From Woodsholea maritima DSM 17123 (GTDB lineage: Bacteria; Pseudomonadota; Alphaproteobacteria; Caulobacterales; Maricaulaceae), in NCBI RefSeq assembly GCF_000382325.1, contig NZ_KB908056.1:209097-273096 (forward strand): a DNA stretch of 64,000 nucleotides, given 5' to 3'. The notes below the pieces were generated by a model, which saw nothing but the letters and a program-made list of their open reading frames with translations, was not told the origin of the DNA and made no database searches. Every line of letters starts with the position of its first letter. Within the stretch, counting starts at the first letter, position 1. Made by a program: the position numbers and the translations under genes. Shown here piece by piece: positions 1-8,484 of this stretch.

Positions 1-1
1 C

Positions 2-673
2 GGCACGATTTACACCGCCGATGTTGTCATCATCGCGACCGGGGCGTCTGCCAAATGGCTGGGCCTGGACTCAGAGCAAACCTATCAAGGCTTTGGCGTT
101 TCGGCCTGTGCGACCTGTGATGGCTTCTTCTATCGCGGCAAGGAGGTCGTTGTTGTGGGCGGCGGCAATACCGCCGTCGAAGAAGCGCTCTTCTTGACGA
201 ATTTCGCCAGCAAAGTGACCCTGGTGCACCGCCGTGACAGCCTGCGTGCAGAAAAAGTCATGCAAGAACGTCTGTTCAAGCATCCCAAGGTCGAAGTGAT
301 CTGGGACAGCACCCTGGAAGAAGTGGTCGGCGAAGACAATCCGCGCGGCGTGACGGGCGTGAAATTGCGCAATGTCTTGAGCGATGAGATCAAAGACGTG
401 CCCGCGCACGGCGTCTTCATCGCCATTGGTCACGCCCCGGCGACATCGCTGTTCGCCGGTCAATTGGACATGAAAGAAGGCGGGTATCTGAAAACCCAAC
501 CCGACAGCACCGCGACCAATATTCCAGGGGTTTTTGCCGCCGGGGATGTCACCGATGATGTCTATCGCCAAGCCATTACCGCCGCGGGCATGGGCTGTAT
601 GGCTGCCCTGGAGGCGGAGCGCTATCTCGCTGCGCACGAAAGCGCGCACGAAGCCGAAGCCAACGCCGCTTAA
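2..673 (+). CDS. trxB: Thioredoxin-disulfide reductase, C-terminal part (5' end outside window)
   Basis: Flavoprotein that passes electrons from NADPH to thioredoxin in the cytoplasm. The frame is open from the first bases of the window, so the N-terminal FAD-binding part lies upstream. The redox-active CATC pair is visible (Cys codons at 107-109 and 116-118), followed by the NADPH-binding [10 protein letters not shown] segment and the C-terminal FAD motif [11 protein letters not shown], in the order of the low-molecular-weight bacterial enzyme. The gene ends with TAA at 671-673, 51 bases before the ABC transporter genes on the same strand. The LysR gene a little downstream may have been an older neighbour, since trxB-lysR adjacency is common in alphaproteobacteria. 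Family assignment is firm; only about two thirds of the protein is in view. Confidence 0.95.
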   Translation, partial: GTIYTADVVIIATGASAKWLGLDSEQTYQGFGVSACATCDGFFYRGKEVVVVGGGNTAVEEALFLTNFASKVTLVHRRDSLRAEKVMQERLFKHPKVEVIWDSTLEEVVGEDNPRGVTGVKLRNVLSDEIKDVPAHGVFIAIGHAPATSLFAGQLDMKEGGYLKTQPDSTATNIPGVFAAGDVTDDVYRQAITAAGMGCMAALEAERYLAAHESAHEAEANAA

Positions 674-708
674 CACCGCATAATTCACTTGGCGCAGGCC
701 GAAACCTA

Positions 709-723
709 CGTTACTCAGTAACG
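709..723. promoter_or_regulatory. Perfect inverted repeat directly before the ABC ATPase start
   Basis: CGTTAC-TCA-GTAACG, two 6-base arms around 3 bases, ends two bases before the ATG at 725. No good ribosome-binding site is visible there, so the palindrome sits where initiation would be controlled. It could be an operator or a small RNA hairpin. It loosely resembles GTTAT-N3-ATAAC half-site spacing described for zinc regulators, but that link is speculative. Confidence 0.35.
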
Positions 724-724
724 C

Positions 725-1423
725 ATGTCTTCGCCTGCGCTTCGTCTTTGTGATCTGCAATTTTCCTATACACGCCGGGGTCCGCGCGTGATCGACATCG
801 CGCATTTTGCGCTCGATGCCGGGGAAAAAGTCTTCCTTAAAGGGGCCAGCGGTTCGGGCAAATCAACCCTTCTGGGCCTGATCTCCGGCATTCTCAGTGC
901 CCGCGCGGGCTCGATTGAATTTGCCGGTGAGGATCTGGCCCAGCTCTCGCCCGCGCGCCGTGATGATCTGCGCGCCAGCCATATGGGCGTCATCTTTCAG
1001 CTGTTTAACCTGTTGCCTTATCTTCCCGTGGCGGAAAACATCCTGCTCCCCACGCAGTTCTCCTCCGCGCGCCATCGCGCCTGCCTTGAGCATGGCGGCC
1101 CGACGAAGGAAGGCCAGCGCATTCTGGCCCGTCTGGGTCTGGATCCTGCCCTCTATTGGCATGCGAAAACCCGTGATCTCAGCGTCGGGCAACAGCAAAG
1201 GGTGGCCGCAGCGCGCGCGCTGATCGGGCGGCCCAAGCTGGTGCTGGCCGATGAGCCAACCTCGGCCCTTGATAGCGATAGCCGCGATGCCTTTATCGAG
1301 CTGGTCAAAGACGAGTGCGCCCATTCCGGTGCGGCCCTGCTCTTCGTCAGTCATGACGCCTCACTGGCGCAGCATTTTGACCGCACGGTGATCTTGCAAG
1401 AGCTCAATAGGAGCGCCGCATGA
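725..1423 (+). CDS. ABC transporter ATP-binding protein, LolD/MacB type
   Basis: Nucleotide-binding subunit of 232 residues, the usual length for the LolD/MacB/FtsE class. Visible motifs are the Walker A GASGSGKST (about residue 39), the signature LSVGQQQRVAAARA (a variant with VGQQQ instead of SGGQQ), Walker B LVLADEPTSALD and a switch His in FVSHD. It would drive the FtsX-like permease encoded next; the two genes overlap by four bases (ATGA), which indicates translational coupling. Such pairs are mechanotransmitters or lipoprotein extractors rather than classical importers. The His-rich loop in the permease suggests a metal-related role like the zinc-regulated ZrgBC pair of Vibrio, but that is inference. 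Confidence 0.88.
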   Translation: MSSPALRLCDLQFSYTRRGPRVIDIAHFALDAGEKVFLKGASGSGKSTLLGLISGILSARAGSIEFAGEDLAQLSPARRDDLRASHMGVIFQLFNLLPYLPVAENILLPTQFSSARHRACLEHGGPTKEGQRILARLGLDPALYWHAKTRDLSVGQQQRVAAARALIGRPKLVLADEPTSALDSDSRDAFIELVKDECAHSGAALLFVSHDASLAQHFDRTVILQELNRSAA

Positions 1424-2724
1424 GCCGCGCCCCGATCACAACCCTGGCCTTGCGCTCGGTCTTTAACCGCCGCCTGACCGCCTTTTTAACGGTGTTAACG
1501 GTGGCCATTGCGGTCTGCCTGTTCTTGAGCGTGCAAAAGGTGCGCGATGGCGCGCGCGACAGCTTTGAAAACACCATATCCGGCACCGATCTGATTGTTG
1601 GCGCACGCTCCAGCCCGGTGAATTTGCTGCTCTATTCGGTCTTTCATATTGGCGATGCCACCAATAATATCACCTGGGATAGCTATCAGGCCGTCGCCAA
1701 CGCCCCCGGCGTGGCATGGACCGTGCCCTTGTCCCTGGGCGATTCGCATCGCGGCTATCGCGTGGTCGGCACGAATAATGATCTCTTCGCGCGCTATGAA
1801 TATGGTCATAATCGTCAGGTCCGTTTTGAACAGGGGCAGGCGCTGGACCAGCTTTTCGATGTCGTCCTGGGGGCCAGTGTCGCGGGCGATTTGGGCTATG
1901 ATCTCGGCGATAGCCTCGTCTTAGCCCATGGCGGGGGCGAGGTGGGCTTTATTGAGCATGACCATAACCCCTTCACGGTGGTCGGCATTCTCGCGCCGAC
2001 GGGAACGCCGCTTGATCGCTCACTCTTCGTCAGCCTGGAAGCCATTGAGGCCATCCATGTCGCAGGCCCCACCGGGCGCGGCATGGATATGGACCACCAC
2101 GATCATAGCCATGAGGGCGAGCCAGAGGGTGATGATCACGCAGCGGCTTATGATCTTGAGGCCCTGCAGCCCGATCAAATCACCGCCTTCCTGGTGGGGC
2201 TTAATAGCCCCGTTGCGGCCCTACGCCTGCAGCGCGCAGTCAATACCTATCCGCAAGAAGCTTTACAGGCCATCATTCCGGGCCTCGCCCTGGCCCAGCT
2301 GTGGGGCCTTGTTTCCATTGCAGAAAAAGCTTTGACGATTGTGGCAGCCTTCGTGGTTGCCTCGGGTCTCATTACAATTTTAATCTCGATCCTCACCAGC
2401 CTGAATGAGCGCCGCCGTGAAATGGCGATTCTGCGCGCACTGGGGGCACGCCCAGGCCATATTTTCGTTTTACTGGTCAGTGAAGCGGGCATTCTCGCCG
2501 CGCTGGGGGCCGTAACGGGGCTTCTTCTGACCTATGGCGGATTATATATAACCGCGCCCATTGTTGAAGCTGAATACGGCTTTGCCCTGCCCGCCTTTAG
2601 CCCAAACCTCAATGACTTGGCCCTCGTCGGCATTGTCACCTTGGCCGCCGGCCTGCTGGGCATGATCCCAGCCTGGCGCGCCTATCGCAATTCTCTTGCT
2701 GACGGCATGAGCATTCGCCTCTAA
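1420..2724 (+). CDS. FtsX-like ABC transporter permease with His-rich periplasmic loop
   Basis: Inner-membrane subunit of 434 residues, partner of the preceding ATPase. One membrane helix near residues 20-38 is followed by a large periplasmic MacB-type domain, then three C-terminal helices (from about residue 300 to the end); this is the FtsX/LolC topology. Within the periplasmic domain, residues 222-240 form a His/Asp/Glu cluster (MDMDHHDHSHEGEPEGDDH) that looks like a flexible metal-binding loop. The conserved cytoplasmic patch LNERRREMAILRALGA, which contacts the ATPase, is present. Family is certain. The substrate is unknown; the loop points to zinc or another transition metal. Confidence 0.88.
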   Translation: MSRAPITTLALRSVFNRRLTAFLTVLTVAIAVCLFLSVQKVRDGARDSFENTISGTDLIVGARSSPVNLLLYSVFHIGDATNNITWDSYQAVANAPGVAWTVPLSLGDSHRGYRVVGTNNDLFARYEYGHNRQVRFEQGQALDQLFDVVLGASVAGDLGYDLGDSLVLAHGGGEVGFIEHDHNPFTVVGILAPTGTPLDRSLFVSLEAIEAIHVAGPTGRGMDMDHHDHSHEGEPEGDDHAAAYDLEALQPDQITAFLVGLNSPVAALRLQRAVNTYPQEALQAIIPGLALAQLWGLVSIAEKALTIVAAFVVASGLITILISILTSLNERRREMAILRALGARPGHIFVLLVSEAGILAALGAVTGLLLTYGGLYITAPIVEAEYGFALPAFSPNLNDLALVGIVTLAAGLLGMIPAWRAYRNSLADGMSIRL

Positions 2725-2798
2725 GCTTCTTTTCATACCAAGATGACATAAGCCCAGGCGACTTGTTCACAAGCGTACCATGGGACGGGGACTGCCAA

Positions 2799-3707
2799 AT
2801 GGATTGGGACAAACTCAAAACCTTTCACGCTGCCGCTGAGGCGGGCTCGCTGACCGGTGCGGCAGAGGCCTTAAACCTCTCGCAATCAGCGGTCAGTCGT
2901 CAGATTTCCGCGCTGGAAACGGATATGGGCATTAAGCTGTTCCACCGTCATGCGCGCGGTCTGATCGTGACGGAGCCGGGCCGGATCCTGCATGAAACTA
3001 CCCGCCAGGTGTCAACCCAGATTACCTTTGCTGAGGTTCAGGTCCAAGACTGCCGCGATGAACCCTCGGGCCTGTTACGCGTCACGGCGCCCACGGCCCT
3101 GGGCGCATTGTGGATTGCCCCGCGCCTGACCCGGTTCAAGGCGATGTATCCCAGCATCAATCTGCGCCTGATCTTTGTCGATAACGAGCTGGATCTTGCC
3201 AATCTGGAAGCCGATTGCGCGGTAAGACCGTGGGCCTCCAGCCAAAATGATCTGATCCAACGTAAAGTCATGGAAGTGCCCCAGCATCTTTATGGATCTG
3301 AGGCCTATTTTGCCCGGTTGGGCGAACCCAAAAGCCTGGCTGATCTTGATTCGGGTAAGCACGATCTCATCACCTATGGCCCGCGCAAGCATGCCCCCCT
3401 GCCAAATCTCAACTGGATTTTGGATATTGGCCGCAGCGAGCAGCAAGGACCACGCAAACCTGCGATTGAAATTAATACGATCAATGGCATGGTTAAATTG
3501 GCTGAAGCGGGGCTGGGTTTGACCGGTTTACCCGATTATGTCGCCCGCGAAAATGCGATGTTAAAGCCAGTTTTGCCTGATTTATTAGGCCCCCCTTTTG
3601 AGATTTTCTTTGTATATCCCAATGAGTTAAAGGGATCGCGGCGCATTGCGGCTTTCCGTGAATTTTTGATGCTGGAGATCAAAAATTGGGACGTCGCCCA
3701 GCTGTAA
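2799..3707 (+). CDS. LysR-family transcriptional regulator
   Basis: DNA-binding regulator of 302 residues. The N-terminal winged helix-turn-helix is clear (GSLTGAAEALNLSQSAVSRQ, then a long linker helix), followed by a substrate-binding domain of periplasmic-binding-protein fold. I chose the ATG at 2799 (MDWDKLKTFHA) because LysR proteins start a few residues before this helix and a GGGACGGGG stretch lies just upstream; an in-frame start at 2763 would add twelve residues without family support. It stands alone after the ABC pair. The inducer and targets cannot be read from sequence. No terminator follows directly; the first is about 200 bases downstream at 3904. Confidence 0.9.
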   Translation: MDWDKLKTFHAAAEAGSLTGAAEALNLSQSAVSRQISALETDMGIKLFHRHARGLIVTEPGRILHETTRQVSTQITFAEVQVQDCRDEPSGLLRVTAPTALGALWIAPRLTRFKAMYPSINLRLIFVDNELDLANLEADCAVRPWASSQNDLIQRKVMEVPQHLYGSEAYFARLGEPKSLADLDSGKHDLITYGPRKHAPLPNLNWILDIGRSEQQGPRKPAIEINTINGMVKLAEAGLGLTGLPDYVARENAMLKPVLPDLLGPPFEIFFVYPNELKGSRRIAAFREFLMLEIKNWDVAQL

Positions 3708-3772
3708 AGAAAGCGTTAAACAACTGTCAGCTTTGCGTCACAATTGGTAAACCCTAACAGCTTGCCGCAAAA

Positions 3773-3940
3773 ATGCATAGCTCCCCTACCCAAACATCTC
3801 TTCTGGTCATGCATGGATATGCGTATAACCCCCCTCGACGACAGCGGCGCTGTCTTCCCCTTTTGCGCATACCCGTCTCCTCCCCGATCAGGTATGCTAG
3901 ACTGAGCCAGTCTGCTGAGGCAGCCTGGCTCTTTTTTTTT
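3773..3940 (+). ncRNA. Candidate small RNA with C-rich hairpin loops
   Basis: The 250-base gap after the LysR gene has no convincing ORF but strong RNA structure. In order: ATGCAT (3773-3778) pairing with ATGCAT (3809-3814) around a loop containing CTCCCC; GACAGC-GGC-GCTGTC (3840-3854) flanked by CCCCCCT and TTCCCC; GCATACC (3867-3873) pairing with GGTATGC (3891-3897) around a 17-base loop containing CTCCTCCCC; and an intrinsic terminator. C-rich loops complementary to Shine-Dalgarno sequences are a hallmark of several alphaproteobacterial trans-acting RNAs (cuckoo/alpha-r type and GsrN). It may have its own promoter or be processed from the lysR 3' UTR. Structure is seen; function is inferred. 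Confidence 0.45.
3904..3940 (+). terminator. Strong intrinsic terminator
   Basis: GAGCCAG and CTGGCTC pair outside an inner CTGC-TGAG-GCAG stem, with one internal mismatch, and are followed by nine T residues (3932-3940). It ends transcription on the plus strand well after the LysR stop codon and forms the 3' end of the RNA candidate. Confidence 0.85.
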
Positions 3941-3957
3941 CTAGCGATCTGTTGAGC

Positions 3958-4701
3958 TTAAATATCCGCCCCGGTGTAGAGCGCGGTGAACATCAAGCTA
4001 TCGACCAGCGCATGGCCAATCACCAGCGGCCAGATATTTCGCTTATAAACTAAAAACAATGTCCCCAGGATCAAGCCGATCGCGCCCGTGGTGATCAAAC
4101 CGCGCAGGCCCTGATAATACATATGGCCCATACCAAACAGTGTCGCCGCCGCAATCACACCCAGGACATTGGCCAAGGGCAGCCCCCGGAAGGCACGCTC
4201 AAACCGGGTGATCAGAAAGCCGCGAAACATGATCTCCTCGCCCAGGCCCGCACCCAGCCAGGCAATGACCATCCAAAGCAGATATTTGTTTAAATTCCCG
4301 GCAATCTCGCCAAAACGCTCTTCAATGCCCTCTGGCACCGTCTGGAAGGCGGGAATGCCCATGGCTTCACCCACAACGGCGATGCCCCCGCCGGTGACCA
4401 GAATGGCCACGACACACAATAAAGCTTGAGGGATAAGCAGCCCCATGGATTTAAGACTTGAAAGATCACGCAAACCCAAATGCGAAAAAGGTTCTTTTTT
4501 CCAGATTAAATAAACCCCCAAAACGCCCAAGAGGGCGATGAGGGATACAGGCCCCGCATAACGCCAGATAAAAATAGCGAGCACCGCTTTACTGACTAAG
4601 GCTAAAGTAATGAAAAATATAAGCTCCACCAAAGCGACACTTCGCTTTGGCTTTATGCCTTGATCCTGAACGTCAAGATCCGTTGATGTCTGTTGCAGCA
4701 T
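3958..4701 (-). CDS. CPBP-family intramembrane glutamic endopeptidase
   Basis: Multi-pass membrane protein of 247 residues in the CPBP (CAAX prenyl protease/Abi) family. The active-site motifs are present: the paired glutamates and arginine in GEEIMFRG, a His-containing helix (FGMGHMYYQG), and the final IGHALVDS motif. The start at 4701 (MLQQTST) is preceded by AAGGAG at good spacing; an upstream in-frame ATG at 4740 has no such site. Members process prenylated proteins or bacteriocin-like peptides, or confer self-immunity; the substrate here is unknown. It is transcribed alone, away from the LysR/RNA region, and separated from dps by a terminator. Confidence 0.9.
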   Translation of the reverse strand: MLQQTSTDLDVQDQGIKPKRSVALVELIFFITLALVSKAVLAIFIWRYAGPVSLIALLGVLGVYLIWKKEPFSHLGLRDLSSLKSMGLLIPQALLCVVAILVTGGGIAVVGEAMGIPAFQTVPEGIEERFGEIAGNLNKYLLWMVIAWLGAGLGEEIMFRGFLITRFERAFRGLPLANVLGVIAAATLFGMGHMYYQGLRGLITTGAIGLILGTLFLVYKRNIWPLVIGHALVDSLMFTALYTGADI

Positions 4702-4798
4702 TGACCGTCTCCTTGTTGATACCTCCAAGATGAGTGTCAAAGCGCGAATGGATGCATTTCTTTATGATTTTCTAAAATAAAACCCGCCCATGAGATGC

Positions 4799-4832
4799 AA
4801 AAAAACGCCCACCCCCTAGGGTGAGCGTTTTT
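4799..4832 (-). terminator. Intrinsic terminator of dps
   Basis: AAAAACGCCCACCC and GGGTGAGCGTTTTT pair with one mismatch around CCTA. Read on the minus strand it ends in a run of seven U, placed 22 bases after the dps stop codon. The symmetric A/T tails make it potentially bidirectional. Confidence 0.8.
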
Positions 4833-4854
4833 AAACTCTAGTATCAGAAGCGTG

Positions 4855-5322
4855 TTAGCCCAAAGTGGCCCGCAGCATCCACGCGGTTTTCTCGTGGGCC
4901 GTCACGCGCGGGGCCACCAGATCTGCCGTTGCCTCATCTTCATGCTCGCCCGCCAATTTCAGAGCGGCGCGCGCGGTATGCACAACCTGCTCATGACCGG
5001 CGATTAGATTTGCGACCATCTGATCGGCCGAAGGCGTTTCTGTGTCCACTTCGATAGAAGCCGACTTCACCATCTCGGTGTAGGAAATCGGCGCTTTGAA
5101 ACCTAGTGCGCGGATACGCTCTGCGATGTCATCGGTTGCGGTCCACAGCTCAGTATATTGCACTTCAAACATCGCATGAAGATCATGGAAACGCGGACCG
5201 GTGACATTCCAGTGATAGGCATGCGTCTTGAAATAAAGCGCATAGGTGTCGGCCAGCAATTGTGTGACCGCTTCTGCCATGGTTTTACGCTGGTCTTCAG
5301 TTAAGCCCATATTGATTTTCAT
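4855..5322 (-). CDS. dps: Dps-family DNA-binding ferritin-like protein
   Basis: Starvation and oxidative-stress protein that stores iron in a dodecamer and protects DNA. The protein has 155 residues, typical for Dps, and carries the inter-subunit ferroxidase ligands in HAYHWNVTGPRFHDLH and the following TELWTATDDIAERIRALG helix. The start at 5322 (MKINMG) has AAGGAG at seven bases; the longer in-frame reading from 5403 is unlikely. A perfect 11-base inverted repeat lies about 106 bases upstream and could be a regulatory site or the end of the upstream aminotransferase transcript. Family call is firm. Confidence 0.93.
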   Translation of the reverse strand: MKINMGLTEDQRKTMAEAVTQLLADTYALYFKTHAYHWNVTGPRFHDLHAMFEVQYTELWTATDDIAERIRALGFKAPISYTEMVKSASIEVDTETPSADQMVANLIAGHEQVVHTARAALKLAGEHEDEATADLVAPRVTAHEKTAWMLRATLG

Positions 5323-5427
5323 GACGAGGTCTCCTTGTACGGTATGCCGCGCCGTGTTGGCCCGACCTGTTCTACACCAGAGATATAGGCTCTGATGAGC
5401 CATAAAGCCAATAAATCGTTTGATTAA

Positions 5428-5452
5428 GAGGTATAGTGCGACACTATACCTC
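5428..5452. repeat. Perfect 11-bp inverted repeat between aminotransferase and dps
   Basis: GAGGTATAGTG-CGA-CACTATACCTC is perfectly symmetric with a 3-base centre. It lies 12 bases after the aminotransferase stop and about 106 bases before the dps start, both on the minus strand. The T-tract after it is weak (CTTAATC), so it is either an imperfect terminator or an operator for dps. Confidence 0.6.
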
Positions 5453-5464
5453 GTATTGCGTATC

Positions 5465-6691
<1,227 letters not shown>

Positions 6692-6882
6692 TTAAAGGTG
6701 AAGGCGCGTTTGATGCGCGTGCGAAGACAAGTGTGCGCACCCTAAACCTCTCTTTGCGCGCTTCCAAGGGCCTTGGCACATTCACGCCGCAATTCGCCGC
6801 GACATGGCCTTTTTCGCGCCCCTTTAGCGACGAAGTGCTCGCTAATATAGCACACACGGACATCGGACATGGGGAATAGACA

Positions 6883-7146
6883 ATGGCCCACGGGACACAG
6901 AATGAGCGCAGTGTGCATCTGAGCTCTTTGATCAGTTTTGTAATGGCGGCGCTGGCGATGATTGCTTGCTTCTGCCTGTTTTCCTCGGCGAATGCCGCGG
7001 TCTTCGTAGAAGGTCCAACGACAATGGCCCATAGCGGTGAAATCTTTTTCTCCATCGGCTTACTGGCTGCTTCTTTTGCCTTTTTTGCGCTGGCGCGCTT
7101 TCAGGCGACGCGGATTTCACCGCACTGTAACAAAGATCAGTTGTAA
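6883..7146 (+). CDS. Small membrane protein, unknown function
   Basis: A reading frame of 87 residues with two clear hydrophobic segments, about residues 16-39 (SFVMAALAMIACFCLFSSAN) and 52-70 (IFFSIGLLAASFAFFALAR), joined by a short loop. A GGGGAA precedes the ATG. I do not recognise a family. It lies divergent from the aminotransferase and only 36 bases before the next gene on the same strand, so the two are probably co-transcribed. Start and coding status rest on the codon pattern and the hydrophobic profile. Confidence 0.6.
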   Translation: MAHGTQNERSVHLSSLISFVMAALAMIACFCLFSSANAAVFVEGPTTMAHSGEIFFSIGLLAASFAFFALARFQATRISPHCNKDQL

Positions 7147-7182
7147 CGCTTTTTTCAATTGAAGACGCGCGCAGCCTCGGCC

Positions 7183-8484
7183 ATGTCTAGGGATGTGGAA
7201 GAGATCTTTGTTCAAACCCTCACCGCGCTGCGCACCCCGGACGGGCAGCGCCGCGGCATCGCCTATGGCGTCACCGGCCTGATCCATATCAGCGCTGCGG
7301 CTTTGTTATTGATGGCTCCACCTTTGATCCCAGGACAAAAGGGCGGCGGCGGGGGCGGCGCGATCAATGTGCGCCTTTATACGATTGCTGGCGGAGATAA
7401 TGCGCAAAGCGATGCCCCCTTGTTTGAGCCGACCTTGGCCGATAGCGCCCAAGGCTTCACCAGCACCCACCCTGAGACCAGCGAAACACCGTTCAACGAT
7501 CTGACCAGTGATCAAACACCCTTAGGCCCTGTGCGCGATGTGAGCGGAACCGGGGATGGCACCGGAGACGGATCGGGCGAAGGCGCAGGTGAAGGTCAAG
7601 GCGCCGACATCACAACACGCGATACAACGCAGCGCGTTGAAACGCCCAACCTGGAGGCCGAGCCGACAATCGAGCCGGAACCCGTCTCACCCAGCGTAGA
7701 AGAAACCCCCGACATCGCCGCCCCTGAGGAACCCATCGCCCCAGCCCAAAGCCAAAGAGATGTTAGCTTGCTGCAAACCACAGGGCGCGCGGATGATGAG
7801 GCCGAGCGCGAGGCCAATGCACGCACCACCCAAGGGGGGCAAACCTCAACTACGTCTTCAGCATCACGCGCAGGCGGCGCACCCGCCGCCAGCTTGAGCC
7901 CCGGCCCTGTGGCCACGCCGGTTCAAACCACAGGTTTGCAAGAACCGCCCGCGCGCCAGGCACGCGGCGAGCAGCCCAGCTTTGCCGACATCGCAGCACG
8001 CGCACGCAGCCCTTATGATATTTCTCATTTCCCGCTCACCGGGTTCGGACCCGTGAGCGGCGATACGGTCAGTGAGAGCCTGTGCCTTGCCTCCTCTGAT
8101 GCAACGCGCGAAGCGGCTGAATGCCCGCCCGGTGCCAATCCCGAAGCCGCGCGCCTGGCCGATTATGCCCTCACTCAATTTGGCGAGCAGGCCCCGCAAT
8201 TCCTGGTCGATCTGGAGCGGGCGATTTTCTTGCGCCAAAATGGGCAAAACGGCTCTTTCCTGGAACGCTGGTTCACCGAGAAAGATATTGCCCAGCGCGA
8301 ATTGCGCGAAACGCCCCAGACCCAGCGCCGGGTCTTGCGCGACATGTATGGCGAGGTTGATAATCTGGGCTATCTCACCGCGCCAACCAGCCCCTGGAAA
8401 TATCAAGATCCGAATGGCGAGCGCATCACCCTGCCCGAAGGCGGTACCTATGGCGAGCTGACCTCGCCCAATGAGGGCAATTAA
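7183..8484 (+). CDS. Membrane-anchored Pro/Gly/Glu-rich protein, TonB-like architecture, unknown function
   Basis: About 433 residues. After a short cytoplasmic N terminus a single hydrophobic segment (GLIHISAAALLLMAPPLIP) and a glycine run anchor the protein. A long low-complexity periplasmic stretch rich in Pro, Glu, Thr and Gly follows (about residues 75-270), including Gly/Asp repeats (GTGDGTGDGSGEGAGEGQG), then a folded C-terminal domain of about 170 residues with two cysteines (ESLCLASSDATREAAECPP). The layout recalls energy transducers of the TonB/TolA kind, but the C terminus lacks a recognisable TonB domain. The ATG at 7183 is used; a TTG at 7159 is also in frame and neither has a clear ribosome-binding site. 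Its stop abuts the aldolase start. Confidence 0.75.
   Translation: MSRDVEEIFVQTLTALRTPDGQRRGIAYGVTGLIHISAAALLLMAPPLIPGQKGGGGGGAINVRLYTIAGGDNAQSDAPLFEPTLADSAQGFTSTHPETSETPFNDLTSDQTPLGPVRDVSGTGDGTGDGSGEGAGEGQGADITTRDTTQRVETPNLEAEPTIEPEPVSPSVEETPDIAAPEEPIAPAQSQRDVSLLQTTGRADDEAEREANARTTQGGQTSTTSSASRAGGAPAASLSPGPVATPVQTTGLQEPPARQARGEQPSFADIAARARSPYDISHFPLTGFGPVSGDTVSESLCLASSDATREAAECPPGANPEAARLADYALTQFGEQAPQFLVDLERAIFLRQNGQNGSFLERWFTEKDIAQRELRETPQTQRRVLRDMYGEVDNLGYLTAPTSPWKYQDPNGERITLPEGGTYGELTSPNEGN

Noticed and set aside
3773..3955. 60-codon plus-strand ORF after the LysR gene
   Set aside because: It runs through a strong terminator and its T-run, has no ribosome-binding site, and its composition reflects the C-rich RNA structure. 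The RNA reading is better supported.
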